A stretch of 64,000 nucleotides of DNA from an uncultured Eubacteriales bacterium (GCA_934477125.1 CAKSOL010000010.1:61568-125567), one strand, 5' to 3'. Positions 34,627 to 42,942 are shown, counted from the first letter of the stretch. Program-made: numbers and translations. The notes: a model not told the origin generated them from the letters alone.

Positions 34627-36552
34627 ATGGGTTACACAATAGCGCAGAAAATCATTAAAAATCACCTTATCAGCGGAGAAATGACCCCCGGCGCGGAAAT
34701 AGCGCTGAAAATCGACCAGACGCTGACTCAGGACGCTACCGGAACAATGGCGTATCTTGAGTTTGAAACAATGGGACTTGACAGGGTTAAAACTGAGCGC
34801 AGTGTCGCTTACATAGACCACAATACGCTGCAGTCCGGCTTTGAAAACGCCGACGACCACCGTTATATTCAAACCGTTGCCAAAAAGCACGGGGTATATT
34901 TTTCGCGCCCCGGAAACGGCATCTGCCATCAGGTTCAGCTTGAACGTTTCGGAAAGCCGGGCAAAACACTTATCGGCTCTGACAGCCATACTCCGACCGG
35001 CGGCGGAATAGGAATGCTTGCAATGGGAGCCGGCGGTCTCGACGTTGCCGTTGCAATGGGCGGCGGAGCGTATTATATAACCTATCCTAAGATGTATAAG
35101 GTCAATCTTACCGGCAAGCTCAAGCCGTTTGTCAGCGCTAAGGATATAAGCCTTGAAATTCTGCGTATACTCAGCGTTAAGGGCGGAGTCGGAGCGATAA
35201 TAGAATGGGGCGGAGAGGGAATAAAAAATCTTTCTGTTCCCGAACGCGCAACGATTACGAATATGGGAACCGAGCTTGGAGCTACAACCTCGATATTCCC
35301 GTCTGACGAAATAACAAAGGAATTTTTGGAGGCTCAGGGGCGCGGCGGTGATTATATTCCGCTTTCGAGCGACCCGGACGCGGAGTATGACAGGATTATC
35401 GATATAAATTTGGATACTCTCGTTCCGCTCATAGCCTGTCCGCACAGCCCCGACAATGTTGTTGAGGTTTCTTCGCTCAAGGGAACGCATGTTGACCAGG
35501 TGTGTATCGGCTCCTGCACAAATTCCTCGCTGCTCGATATGCTCAAGGTTGCGGCGCTGTTAAAGGGAAAAACAATAAATCCGGGAGTCAGTCTTTCAAT
35601 ATCTCCCGGCTCGCGCCAGGTTTTGACTATGCTTGCCGACTGCGGCGCGCTGAGCGATATATTGGCATCGGGAGCAAGACTGCTTGAATGTGCCTGCGGA
35701 CCCTGCATCGGAATGGGATTTTCTCCGAATTCTGCGGGAATATCGTTGAGAACCTTTAACCGCAATTTTGAGGGACGCAGCGGAACGGCAGACGCCGGGG
35801 TTTACCTTGTTTCTCCCGAAACCGCAGTTGCGGCGGCTCTTACCGGCGAAATAACCGACCCCCGTCTTTTAGGCGATTTCCCGGAGGTTAAAATGCCGGA
35901 AAGCTTTAAGGTAGACGATTCTGCGGTTCTGACTCCCGCTCCGGCTGAGGAGGCTGAAAAGCTTGATGTCCTCAGAGGTCCGAATATCAAGCCGTTCCCT
36001 CAATCCCATCCGCTTACCGAGTCGCTCTCGGCTCAGCTTGCGCTTAAAGTCGGGGACAATATTACAACCGACCACATTATGCCGGCAGGAGCCAAGATAC
36101 TGCCCTACCGCTCAAATATTCCCCATCTTTCGCAGTTCTGTTTCGGTGTTTGCGATAAAACCTTCCCGGAGCGCGCAAAGGCTCTCGGACAGAGCATTGT
36201 CGTCGGCGGAGCAAACTACGGTCAGGGCTCGTCCCGCGAGCATGCGGCGCTTGTTCCGATGTATCTCGGAGTCAGGGCGGTTATAGCAAAGAGCTTTGCA
36301 AGAATTCATGTTGCTAATCTTATAAACGTCGGTATTCTGCCGCTCACCTTTGAGGACCCTGCCGATTATGATAAACTTACCCAGGGCGACGAGCTTTACC
36401 TTTCCGACATATTCTCCGGAATGGACAGCGGAAGAATAACGCTTACGAATGAAACAACCGGCAAGAAAATTCAGCTTTGCTGCTCTTTCACAGAGCGCCA
36501 AAAGGCAATTCTTAAAGCCGGCGGATTGCTTCAGTATACAAAAGAAAACTGA
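34627..36552 (+). CDS. acn: Aconitate hydratase
   Basis: This 641-residue enzyme isomerises citrate to isocitrate through cis-aconitate, using a [4Fe-4S] cluster. The three cluster cysteines are visible at 297 (IGSCTNSS), 357 and 360 (CACGPCIGMG). Substrate motifs SDSHTPTGGG and the C-terminal swivel-domain GGANYGQGSSREHA are intact. The length is that of the shorter mitochondrial/homoaconitase-like type rather than the 900-residue AcnA. It follows the regulator by six bases and precedes isocitrate dehydrogenase by 15, so the three enzymes form one route from oxaloacetate to 2-oxoglutarate. Confidence 0.93.
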   Translation: MGYTIAQKIIKNHLISGEMTPGAEIALKIDQTLTQDATGTMAYLEFETMGLDRVKTERSVAYIDHNTLQSGFENADDHRYIQTVAKKHGVYFSRPGNGICHQVQLERFGKPGKTLIGSDSHTPTGGGIGMLAMGAGGLDVAVAMGGGAYYITYPKMYKVNLTGKLKPFVSAKDISLEILRILSVKGGVGAIIEWGGEGIKNLSVPERATITNMGTELGATTSIFPSDEITKEFLEAQGRGGDYIPLSSDPDAEYDRIIDINLDTLVPLIACPHSPDNVVEVSSLKGTHVDQVCIGSCTNSSLLDMLKVAALLKGKTINPGVSLSISPGSRQVLTMLADCGALSDILASGARLLECACGPCIGMGFSPNSAGISLRTFNRNFEGRSGTADAGVYLVSPETAVAAALTGEITDPRLLGDFPEVKMPESFKVDDSAVLTPAPAEEAEKLDVLRGPNIKPFPQSHPLTESLSAQLALKVGDNITTDHIMPAGAKILPYRSNIPHLSQFCFGVCDKTFPERAKALGQSIVVGGANYGQGSSREHAALVPMYLGVRAVIAKSFARIHVANLINVGILPLTFEDPADYDKLTQGDELYLSDIFSGMDSGRITLTNETTGKKIQLCCSFTERQKAILKAGGLLQYTKEN

Positions 36553-36567
36553 TAAGGAGACGGAAAA

Positions 36568-37725
36568 ATGGAAGAACAGAAATATATTGACGCTGCCGTT
36601 GAGCAGTTCAGAACCCTCTTATGCGAGCAGATAGCGCGCGAACGCAAAATGGAGAGCGAGAAAAAGGTAACCTGCTATGAAAAGCTTGATAAAATAATCA
36701 TAGGCGTTTGCGGCGGAGACGGCATAGGACCGATAATTTCCGCCGAGTCCGAGCGTCTGCTTGCTTTCCTGCTTAAAGACGAAATAGCCGCCGGAAGGGT
36801 TGAGCTAAGAACGATTGAGGGACTGACTATCGAAAACCGCATAGCTCACGGCAAGGCTATTCCGGACGATGTTCTTGCCGAAATAAAGGCATGTAACGTT
36901 ATCCTTAAAGCTCCGACAACCACTCTGAAAGGCGGAACTCTCGAAAGCGCTAACGTTGCAATGCGCCGTGAGCTTGACCTTTATGCGAACGTCCGCCCCG
37001 TAAGCGTTCCGGCTGAGGGAATAGACTGGACCTTCTTCCGCGAGAACACCGAGGGCGAATATGTTCTCGGCTCGCGCGGCGTTGAAATTCCGGATACACT
37101 TGCGTTTGACTTTAAGGTGACGACAAACGAGGGAACACGCAGAATTGCCAGAGCGGCGTTTGAATATGCGCGCAAGAACGGAAAGACAAATGTTGCGATA
37201 GTAACCAAAGCAAATATAATGAAAAAGACAGACGGAAAATTCTCCGAGCTTTGCCATGAGGTCGCTAAGGACTATCCGGAGATAACGGCGGAGGACTGGT
37301 ATATCGACATTATGACTGCCAACCTTGTCAATCCGCGCCTGCGCTCGAAGTTTCAGGTTATACTGCTCCCCAACCTCTACGGCGATATCATCACCGACGA
37401 GGCGGCTCAGCTTCAGGGCGGCGTCGGAACGGCAGGAAGTGCCAACCTCGGCGACGAGTATTCTATGTTTGAGGCTATTCACGGCTCCGCTCCGCGAATG
37501 ATTGAGCAGGGCAGAGGAAAGTATGCAAACCCGACGAGTATGTTTAAGGCAAGCGAAATGCTCCTGCGTCATATCGGCTTTGCCGAAAAGGCGGATAAGC
37601 TCGGCAAGGCGCTGGTTTACTGCACCGAAACCGAACCGAAGTTTGTTATAACCGGACATGAGGACGGCGCAACCGGACGCGAGTTTGCCGATTACCTTAT
37701 GGAAACAATAGAAAAAATGAAATAA
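36568..37725 (+). CDS. Isocitrate dehydrogenase (isocitrate/isopropylmalate family)
   Basis: This 385-residue enzyme oxidatively decarboxylates isocitrate to 2-oxoglutarate. It shows GVCGGDGIGP, the substrate-binding block NVAMRRELDLYANVRP, FFRENTEGEY and the metal-binding NLYGDIITDEAAQLQGG. An extra N-terminal helix of about 45 residues precedes the catalytic domain. The cofactor loop reads HGSAPRMIEQGRGKYANP, which matches neither the classic NAD (Asp) nor the classic NADP (Lys-Tyr) pattern, so the cofactor is uncertain. The operon context rules against 3-isopropylmalate as substrate. The operon ends at the terminator just downstream. Confidence 0.88.
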   Translation: MEEQKYIDAAVEQFRTLLCEQIARERKMESEKKVTCYEKLDKIIIGVCGGDGIGPIISAESERLLAFLLKDEIAAGRVELRTIEGLTIENRIAHGKAIPDDVLAEIKACNVILKAPTTTLKGGTLESANVAMRRELDLYANVRPVSVPAEGIDWTFFRENTEGEYVLGSRGVEIPDTLAFDFKVTTNEGTRRIARAAFEYARKNGKTNVAIVTKANIMKKTDGKFSELCHEVAKDYPEITAEDWYIDIMTANLVNPRLRSKFQVILLPNLYGDIITDEAAQLQGGVGTAGSANLGDEYSMFEAIHGSAPRMIEQGRGKYANPTSMFKASEMLLRHIGFAEKADKLGKALVYCTETEPKFVITGHEDGATGREFADYLMETIEKMK

Positions 37726-37734
37726 TCGGTTAGT

Positions 37735-37775
37735 TACCGCACAAAGCACGCTGAACGGCTTTGTGCGGTATTTTT
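37735..37775 (+). terminator. Terminator of the Re-citrate synthase operon
   Basis: TACCGCACAAAGC (37735-37747) pairs perfectly with GCTTTGTGCGGTA (37758-37770), followed by TTTTTAG. Confidence 0.88.
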
Positions 37776-37849
37776 AGGCTGTGTTTCCTGTGTTTTCGAG
37801 CAGACCTCCGACTGTAAATCCGCATCCCGCGAAAGATATATGACCACAA

Positions 37850-37876
37850 TTAGCACTCTTGCCGCAAGAGTGCTAA
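37850..37876. promoter_or_regulatory. CIRCE element, HrcA repressor operator
   Basis: TTAGCACTC (37850-37858), a nine-base spacer and GAGTGCTAA (37868-37876) form a perfect CIRCE palindrome, the known operator of the heat-shock repressor HrcA. Promoter-like boxes follow directly (TTGTTT at 37877 and TATAAC at 37901, 18-base spacer). The hsp20 gene starts about 210 bases downstream, making HrcA control of that gene very likely. The 359-base gap between idh and hsp20 otherwise holds only the terminator and the short leader reading frame at 37979. Confidence 0.93.
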
Positions 37877-37978
37877 TTGTTTACAAATTGTTCATAAAAG
37901 TATAACAAAATATGCAATAAGCCTGAATATAATATAATCGTAAAAAGAAAAAGGAAATTGAAAAGGGAGTGACCGCCG

Positions 37979-38038
37979 ATGGGTATGAAAAATAATCGCA
38001 GGACTGTTTCGGCGTCCGGTTTGGTCGCAGCAGCCTGA
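37979..38038 (+). CDS. Possible 19-residue leader peptide before hsp20
   Basis: A short frame, MGMKNNRRTVSASGLVAAA then TGA, starts at ATG 37979 and has a strong AAAAGGGAG site nine bases upstream. That site is as good as those of real genes here, yet the frame ends 46 bases before the hsp20 start. It could be a translated leader that affects hsp20 expression, or the decayed start of a lost gene. There is no homology evidence. Confidence 0.4.
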   Translation: MGMKNNRRTVSASGLVAAA

Positions 38039-38084
38039 AAATCTTCAAACCGGAAATAATTAAAATTTTCGGAGGATATTTATT

Positions 38085-38540
38085 ATGTTTGAAATGAGAC
38101 CTTATAACCGCAGAAACCATTCCTTGAATTATAACCCGTTCCGCGAAATGGACGAATTTGAAAGAAACTTTTTTGATAATCCGTTTTCGCTGTTCGGCTC
38201 GGACGCTCTTGCCGAGTTTAAAACCGATATAACCGATAACGGCGACAGTTATCTGCTTGAGGCTGATTTGCCGGGGTTTGATAAAAAGGATATTAAACTG
38301 GATATAAACGGTGACACGCTGACCGTTCATGCCGAACGTCATTCGGAGCATGAGGAAAAGGATAAAAAGAATAAATATATCCGCTGCGAGCGTTCCTACG
38401 GCTCGTACAGCCGTCAGTTTGATATATCCGGAATAAAGGCGGATGAAATTAAAGCCAAATACGAAAACGGCGTTTTAAAGCTCACTTGTCCTAAAAAGGA
38501 CAAAGAGCTGCCGCAGTCGCATAGGCTTGAAATAGAATAA
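38085..38540 (+). CDS. Hsp20/alpha-crystallin small heat shock protein
   Basis: This 151-residue ATP-independent chaperone binds unfolding proteins under heat stress. A short N-terminal arm (NPFREMDEFERNFFDNPF) leads into the alpha-crystallin domain (about 45-140). That domain has the typical DSYLLEADLPGFDKKDIKLDI opening split over two strands, SYGSYSRQFDISG, and the closing ENGVLKLTCPK motif. A C-terminal LEIE tail is close to the I-x-I/V anchor. A CGGAGG site precedes the ATG. The upstream CIRCE element shows that HrcA probably represses it; many Clostridia control hsp18 genes this way. Confidence 0.92.
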   Translation: MFEMRPYNRRNHSLNYNPFREMDEFERNFFDNPFSLFGSDALAEFKTDITDNGDSYLLEADLPGFDKKDIKLDINGDTLTVHAERHSEHEEKDKKNKYIRCERSYGSYSRQFDISGIKADEIKAKYENGVLKLTCPKKDKELPQSHRLEIE

Positions 38541-38581
38541 CGGCTGCAACGCGGCTTTATAACCGCAGAAATAGCCCAACG

Positions 38582-38723
38582 TTTATAGGCAAGCAGATAA
38601 AATACGGTATTACAGCATTAGATTATAGCTGATTTTGATAATTTTACGGCTATAATTGAGGGCTGTAATACCGTATAATATTTTATAGCAGGCAGAGCGT
38701 CTTGCGGCTCTGATATGCCTATA
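38582..38723 (+). ncRNA. Candidate structured RNA between hsp20 and the mgtC-like gene
   Basis: In the 218-base gap, several nested inverted repeats form a plausible multi-stem RNA. An outer pair TATAGGCA (38584-38591) / TGCCTATA (38716-38723) encloses two helices. One is a perfect 15-base stem (38602-38616 with 38662-38676) holding an inner eight-base stem (38622-38629 with 38649-38656). The other is CAGAGC/GCTCTG (38693-38698 with 38707-38712). The closing helix plus two arms resembles a riboswitch layout. It does not match the M-box, SAM or purine classes I can recall. It could also be the hsp20 terminator region or a small palindromic mobile element. Confidence 0.4.
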
Positions 38724-38758
38724 CCGAATAAAAAAATTAAGTAAACGGGGAGACGGCT

Positions 38759-39400
38759 GTGAATTTAATTGAGACTTTATTGCGCTCGGCTGTTGCGGTT
38801 CTGATAGGAACACTAATCGGCAGCGAACGCGCGCGCCACGGCAGAGCGGCAGGTATGCGAACGCATATTTTAGTCTGTCTCGGCTCTTGTATGACGAGTA
38901 TGACAAGTATGTACGTTGCAAATATGCTCGGAAACAACGGAGACGTTTTCAGAATACCGGCGCAGGTGGTATCGGGAATAGGCTTTTTGGGCGCCGGAAT
39001 GATAATTCTTAAAAACAATAACGTTATAACCGGACTTACAACCGCAGCCGGGGTCTGGGCAACGGCTACAATCGGCGTTGCTCTCGGCTACGGCTTTTAT
39101 ACAGGTGCAGTTATAGTAACACTTTTATTCCTCGGCACAATAATACTGTTCGCGAGGTTTGAACGCAAGCGCAAATCCGCCGAGGTCATTTATATTGAGA
39201 TAGACGATGTGTATAAGGTGAACGAAGTGCTTAAAAGTCTGGAAAAAACAATTCCCGAAAGCTTTACCTATCAGATTTTCGCTCCGAAAAGCGGAAATCA
39301 GGGCAGCGTCGGGCTGAATGTGGTTATAGATAAGCGTATAGATATGGATGTATCAGCACTTTCTGAGCTTGAAAGCATTGCCTTTGCGGTTGAGGAATGA
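38759..39400 (+). CDS. MgtC/SapB-family membrane protein
   Basis: This 213-residue protein has four or five membrane helices in its first 130 residues with family signatures SERARHGRAAGMRTHILVCLG, split in the middle, and VVSGIGFLGAGMIILKNN. A cytoplasmic ACT-like C-terminal domain (about 140-213) follows. MgtC proteins modulate membrane ATP synthase or phosphate and magnesium homeostasis in pathogens; the role in commensal Clostridia is unclear. GTG 38759 has a GGGGAG site upstream. The preceding candidate structured RNA could regulate it. Confidence 0.85.
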   Translation: MNLIETLLRSAVAVLIGTLIGSERARHGRAAGMRTHILVCLGSCMTSMTSMYVANMLGNNGDVFRIPAQVVSGIGFLGAGMIILKNNNVITGLTTAAGVWATATIGVALGYGFYTGAVIVTLLFLGTIILFARFERKRKSAEVIYIEIDDVYKVNEVLKSLEKTIPESFTYQIFAPKSGNQGSVGLNVVIDKRIDMDVSALSELESIAFAVEE

Positions 39401-39445
39401 AAAGAATATTTGCCTGAAATATAAAAAATTCCCCGAAAATAACAG

Positions 39446-39473
39446 TTGACAAAACGGTTAAATATGATACAAT
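39446..39473 (+). promoter_or_regulatory. Promoter of the metK riboswitch transcript
   Basis: A perfect TTGACA (39446-39451) and TACAAT (39468-39473) have a 16-base spacer, upstream of the SAM-I aptamer. Confidence 0.75.
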
Positions 39474-39520
39474 ACTATTGTAGGTTCGTTTTGTTGAACT
39501 GAGGACTTAAAACTGAATAT

Positions 39521-39619
39521 ATCCTTATCAAGAGCGGCGGAGGGACAGGCCCTGTGATGCCCGGCAACCTGTATTTTTTATAAGGTGCCAAATCCTGCGG
39601 ATATTCCGAAAGATGAGGC
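39521..39619 (+). promoter_or_regulatory. SAM-I (S-box) riboswitch
   Basis: The aptamer shows the conserved order: P1 strand CCTTATC followed by AAGAG, CGGCGGAGGGA, GCCCGGCAACC, AAGGTGCCAAATCC and the closing GAAAGATGAGG. P1 pairs 39523-39529 with 39612-39618. It lies between a promoter and an intrinsic terminator in front of metK. The established mechanism is that S-adenosylmethionine binding favours termination, so metK is shut down when SAM is plentiful. Confidence 0.96.
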
Positions 39620-39624
39620 TTTTT

Positions 39625-39652
39625 ACCGTCTCATTTTGGGACGGTTTTTTTT
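39625..39652 (+). terminator. Riboswitch expression-platform terminator
   Basis: ACCGTCTC (39625-39632) pairs with GGGACGGT (39638-39645), followed by seven or more T residues. It is the off-state terminator of the SAM-I switch. Confidence 0.9.
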
Positions 39653-39704
39653 ATTGCCGGGCTTAATGCCGGTGCTTTTATTATGCGAAAGGAAGTTTTA
39701 AAAG

Positions 39705-40886
39705 ATGTCAAAAATGCTTTTTACGTCGGAGTCTGTTACTGAGGGACATCCCGATAAGGTCTGCGACCAGATTTCGGACGCGGTATTGGATGCGATTATC
39801 GCCCGCGACCCGGAGGCGCGCGTTGCCTGCGAAACCTTCTGTACGACCGGCGTTGTTACGGTTATGGGAGAAATAACAACGACCGCGAATGTTGATATTC
39901 CTGCGATTGCCCGCGAGGTTATCTGCGATATAGGCTACGACAGCGCGGCGGCAGGCTTTGACGGCAACACCTGCGCGGTTCTTACTGCTATTGATCATCA
40001 GTCTCCGGATATTGCGCTCGGAGTTGACCGCTCGCTTGAGTTTAAGGACGGCGAGGAGGACGCTTACAATCTCCACGGCGCCGGGGATCAGGGAATGATG
40101 TTCGGATATGCCTGCAATGAAACGCCGGAGCTTATGCCGCTGGCGGCGTCTCTTGCGCATAAGCTTTCCCGCAGACTTACCGAGGTCAGAAAGAACGGAA
40201 CTCTTTCTTATCTTCGTCCGGACGGTAAAACGCAGGTAACGGTTGAATACCGTGACGGTAAGCCGTTCCGCGTGGACGCGGTAGTGGTTTCGAGCCAGCA
40301 TTCCCCGGAGGCGGAGCTTGAAAGGCTGCGCACGGATATTCTCGAACAGGTTATAAAGCCGATAATTCCGGCGGAGCTGCTTGACGGTGAAACGAAATAT
40401 TATATAAACCCGACAGGCAGATTTGTTGTCGGCGGTCCTCAGGGCGATACGGGACTGACCGGCAGAAAGATAATCGTTGATACCTATGGCGGAACTGCAA
40501 GGCACGGCGGCGGTGCGTTTTCCGGAAAGGACCCGACAAAGGTTGACCGCAGCGCGGCATATGCCGCGCGCTATGTTGCGAAAAATATCGTTGCGGCGGG
40601 GCTTGCAGATAAATGCGAGGTTCAGCTCGCTTATGCCATCGGCGTTGCAAAGCCGGTTTCGGTTATGATTGATACCTTCGGTACGGGTACTGTGCCGGAC
40701 GAAAAAATAGCCGACGCGGTAAACAGGGTTTTCGACCTGCGCCCGGCTGCCATTATAGATATGCTTAACCTGCGCCGTCCGATTTTCCGCAAGACCACGA
40801 ATTACGGTCATTTCGGCAGAAACGACACCGATTTCCTCTGGGAAAGAACCGATAAAACCGATGCTCTGACCGACGCGCTTAAATAA
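39705..40886 (+). CDS. metK: S-adenosylmethionine synthase
   Basis: This 393-residue enzyme makes S-adenosylmethionine from methionine and ATP. The full-length sequence has the three-domain MetK pattern with SVTEGHPDKVCDQISDAVLD, the signature GAGDQGMMFGYA, the phosphate-binding GGGAFSGKDPTKVDRSAAY block and a C-terminal end rich in FGR..TDFLWE. The SAM-I riboswitch directly upstream gives feedback control by the product. It stands alone between terminators. Expected location is the cytoplasm as a tetramer. Confidence 0.97.
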   Translation: MSKMLFTSESVTEGHPDKVCDQISDAVLDAIIARDPEARVACETFCTTGVVTVMGEITTTANVDIPAIAREVICDIGYDSAAAGFDGNTCAVLTAIDHQSPDIALGVDRSLEFKDGEEDAYNLHGAGDQGMMFGYACNETPELMPLAASLAHKLSRRLTEVRKNGTLSYLRPDGKTQVTVEYRDGKPFRVDAVVVSSQHSPEAELERLRTDILEQVIKPIIPAELLDGETKYYINPTGRFVVGGPQGDTGLTGRKIIVDTYGGTARHGGGAFSGKDPTKVDRSAAYAARYVAKNIVAAGLADKCEVQLAYAIGVAKPVSVMIDTFGTGTVPDEKIADAVNRVFDLRPAAIIDMLNLRRPIFRKTTNYGHFGRNDTDFLWERTDKTDALTDALK

Positions 40887-40898
40887 TTATGCTGCTTC

Positions 40899-40936
40899 TG
40901 ACCGCCTCTTCCAGGGGGGCGGTCATCGTCATTTTT
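40899..40936 (+). terminator. Probable terminator after metK
   Basis: TGACCGCC (40899-40906) pairs with GGCGGTCA (40918-40925); the T-run (ATTTTT) begins six bases later, so the fit is only moderate. Confidence 0.6.
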
Positions 40937-40988
40937 GGGGAACGGAGCCGGTTTTGCCGGCTTTACGACTTAAATATATCGGAAACCC

Positions 40989-41017
40989 TTGCTTTTAAGA
41001 CCGAACAATGTTAAAAT
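40989..41017 (+). promoter_or_regulatory. Promoter of the ppa-mtaB operon
   Basis: TTGCTT (40989-40994) and TAAAAT (41012-41017) have a 17-base spacer and lie 30 bases before the ppa start. Confidence 0.6.
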
Positions 41018-41047
41018 ATTATAAATACACCCGAAAGGATTTTTTAT

Positions 41048-41599
41048 ATGAATATTTGGCATGATTTGCCCGAAAACCGCGTATCTCCGGATAATTTCAC
41101 AGCCGTTATCGAAATTCCGAAGGGAAGTAAAACAAAATATGAGATGGATAAGGAAACCGGGATTTTGAGACTGGACAGGGTGCTTTATACTGCAACCCAT
41201 TATCCTGCAAATTACGGCTTTATTCCGCGCACATATGCGGATGACGGCGATCCGCTCGATGTTCTGCTGCTCTGTCAGGCGTCGCTCGTTCCCATGACTC
41301 TTGTTCAATGCTACCCGATAGGAGTTGTTCAGATGACTGATGAAGACAGCGCCGACGAGAAGATAATCGCAGTTCCGTTTGAGGATCCGTCGCTTTCCTG
41401 CTATACCGATATTTCGCAGCTTCCGGCTCATACTCTCCAGGAAATACGCCACTTTTTCACGGTCTATAAAACCCTTGAGGGCAAGCATACGGCGGTTCAC
41501 GAGGTCTTGGGAAGTCTCAAGGCATACCAAATTGTCGAGGACTGCATTGCAAAGTATAAGGAAAAATTTTCAAACCCTGAAAAACGGGGACAGCTATGA
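41048..41599 (+). CDS. ppa: Inorganic pyrophosphatase (family I)
   Basis: This soluble 183-residue enzyme hydrolyses pyrophosphate to two phosphates, pulling biosynthetic reactions forward. Family I motifs are present: FTAVIEIPKGSKTKYEMDK (split), YPANYGFIPRTYADDGDPLDVLLL with the metal-binding aspartates, and DEKIIAVP. Length is normal. Many Clostridia rely on a membrane-bound or family II enzyme, so a family I copy is a mild phylogenetic clue. Its end overlaps the mtaB start in an ATGA, giving a two-gene operon. Confidence 0.93.
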   Translation: MNIWHDLPENRVSPDNFTAVIEIPKGSKTKYEMDKETGILRLDRVLYTATHYPANYGFIPRTYADDGDPLDVLLLCQASLVPMTLVQCYPIGVVQMTDEDSADEKIIAVPFEDPSLSCYTDISQLPAHTLQEIRHFFTVYKTLEGKHTAVHEVLGSLKAYQIVEDCIAKYKEKFSNPEKRGQL

Positions 41600-42882
41600 G
41601 AGTATATTTTCACACACTCGGCTGCAAGGTTAATCAGTATGAAACGCAGAGTATGCGCGAGCTGTTTGAACGGCTGGGGCATACGGCAAGCGATAGCGCC
41701 GCCGAGGCGGATATAATAGTTATCAATTCCTGCACGGTTACTGCCGAGAGCGACCGCAAAACCCGGCAGCTGCTCCACAGATGCCGCAGGGAATGCCCGA
41801 ACGGGGTAATAGTGCTTACAGGCTGTATGGTTCAGGCGTTTCCTGAGGACTGCGCCGCTCTTGCCGATGCGGATATAGTCGCCGGAAACAAGGATACCTC
41901 AAGAATTGTTAAGCTTGCGCTCGGCTTTGACCATTCGCAGGGGAGAATAATAGAAATTTCCGCTCATGAAAAGGGTGAGAAATTTTCGTCCGCGGCGGTT
42001 TCCGAATTTTCCGAGCGCACCCGCGCATTTATGAAAATTCAGGACGGGTGCGACCGTTTTTGCACTTACTGTATTATTCCGAAGGCGCGCGGCAGAGTGC
42101 GCTCGCGCTCCCTTTCGGAAATAAGAGCGGAGGCTCAGCGGCTTGCGGATAACGGGTTCTGCGAAATTGTACTTGTCGGTATAAACCTTTCGGCTTACGG
42201 GACAGGAGAGGATATAAGCCTTTGCGACGCTGTTGAGACGGTATGCTCGGTTGACGGTATTCGCCGCGTCCGTCTCGGTTCGCTTGAGCCTGACCATATA
42301 ACCGATGAAATGCTTTTGAGACTGCGCGCCGAGGAAAAGTTCTGCCCCCAGTTTCATCTTTCGCTGCAATCCGGCTGCGACGAAACATTGAAACGGATGA
42401 ACCGGCATTACGACGCCGCGTTTTATACCGACCTGATAACAAGAATCAGGAGTATTTTTGAGGATGCGGCAATAACTACCGATATTATGGTAGGGTTTGC
42501 TGGGGAAACCTCTCAGGAATTTGAGGAAAGTCTCGCCTTTGCAAAACGTACCGGCTTTGCCAGAGCGCATATTTTTGCATATTCCCGCCGCGCCGGAACG
42601 GTTGCGGCAGCGCTGCCCGACCAGGTTACGCAAAGGGAAAAGGAAAACCGCAGCCGGAGAATGATTGCCGTTTGCGATGAGAGCGAGGAAAGGTTCCTTG
42701 AAAAAATGTGCGGCAAGGTGCAAACCGTTCTTTTTGAAAAAAAGGGAAACGGCTTCTGCGAGGGCTATACCGCCAATTATACCCGCGTTCGGGTTGAAAC
42801 CGATGCCGAGCTTACGGGTCAGCTGCTGCCGGTCAGGCTTATAAGTGTTCAGGGAAAGCTTTGTATCGGAAAGCTTATTTGA
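41596..42882 (+). CDS. mtaB: tRNA threonylcarbamoyladenosine methylthiotransferase MtaB
   Basis: This 428-residue radical SAM enzyme adds a methylthio group to t6A37 of ANN-decoding tRNAs, making ms2t6A. The N-terminal UPF0004 domain starts MRVYFHTLGCKVNQYETQ, with cluster cysteines in NSCTVT and TGCMVQ. The radical SAM cysteines are C152, C156 and C159 in DGCDRFCTYC. The first motif (GCKVNQYE) separates MtaB from MiaB and RimO. A short C-terminal TRAM-like region ends the protein. Translation is coupled to ppa through an ATGA overlap. Confidence 0.93.
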   Translation: MRVYFHTLGCKVNQYETQSMRELFERLGHTASDSAAEADIIVINSCTVTAESDRKTRQLLHRCRRECPNGVIVLTGCMVQAFPEDCAALADADIVAGNKDTSRIVKLALGFDHSQGRIIEISAHEKGEKFSSAAVSEFSERTRAFMKIQDGCDRFCTYCIIPKARGRVRSRSLSEIRAEAQRLADNGFCEIVLVGINLSAYGTGEDISLCDAVETVCSVDGIRRVRLGSLEPDHITDEMLLRLRAEEKFCPQFHLSLQSGCDETLKRMNRHYDAAFYTDLITRIRSIFEDAAITTDIMVGFAGETSQEFEESLAFAKRTGFARAHIFAYSRRAGTVAAALPDQVTQREKENRSRRMIAVCDESEERFLEKMCGKVQTVLFEKKGNGFCEGYTANYTRVRVETDAELTGQLLPVRLISVQGKLCIGKLI

Positions 42883-42913
42883 GACTTTTTTTAGAAAAAA
42901 TTAGCACAGCCGA

Positions 42914-42942
42914 TTGACAAAATATTGTGTTTCTGATATAAT
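42914..42942 (+). promoter_or_regulatory. Consensus promoter of the purB-glyA-fhs operon
   Basis: A perfect TTGACA (42914-42919) and a perfect TATAAT (42937-42942) are separated by 17 bases. I see no purine riboswitch in the short leader. Confidence 0.88.

Noticed and set aside
38582..38757. M-box magnesium riboswitch upstream of the mgtC-like gene
   Set aside because: The region is structured, but I find none of the conserved M-box core segments.
40970..41530. Minus-strand open frame covering ppa
   Set aside because: It is antisense to inorganic pyrophosphatase, which is complete and motif-rich; no separate gene is needed.
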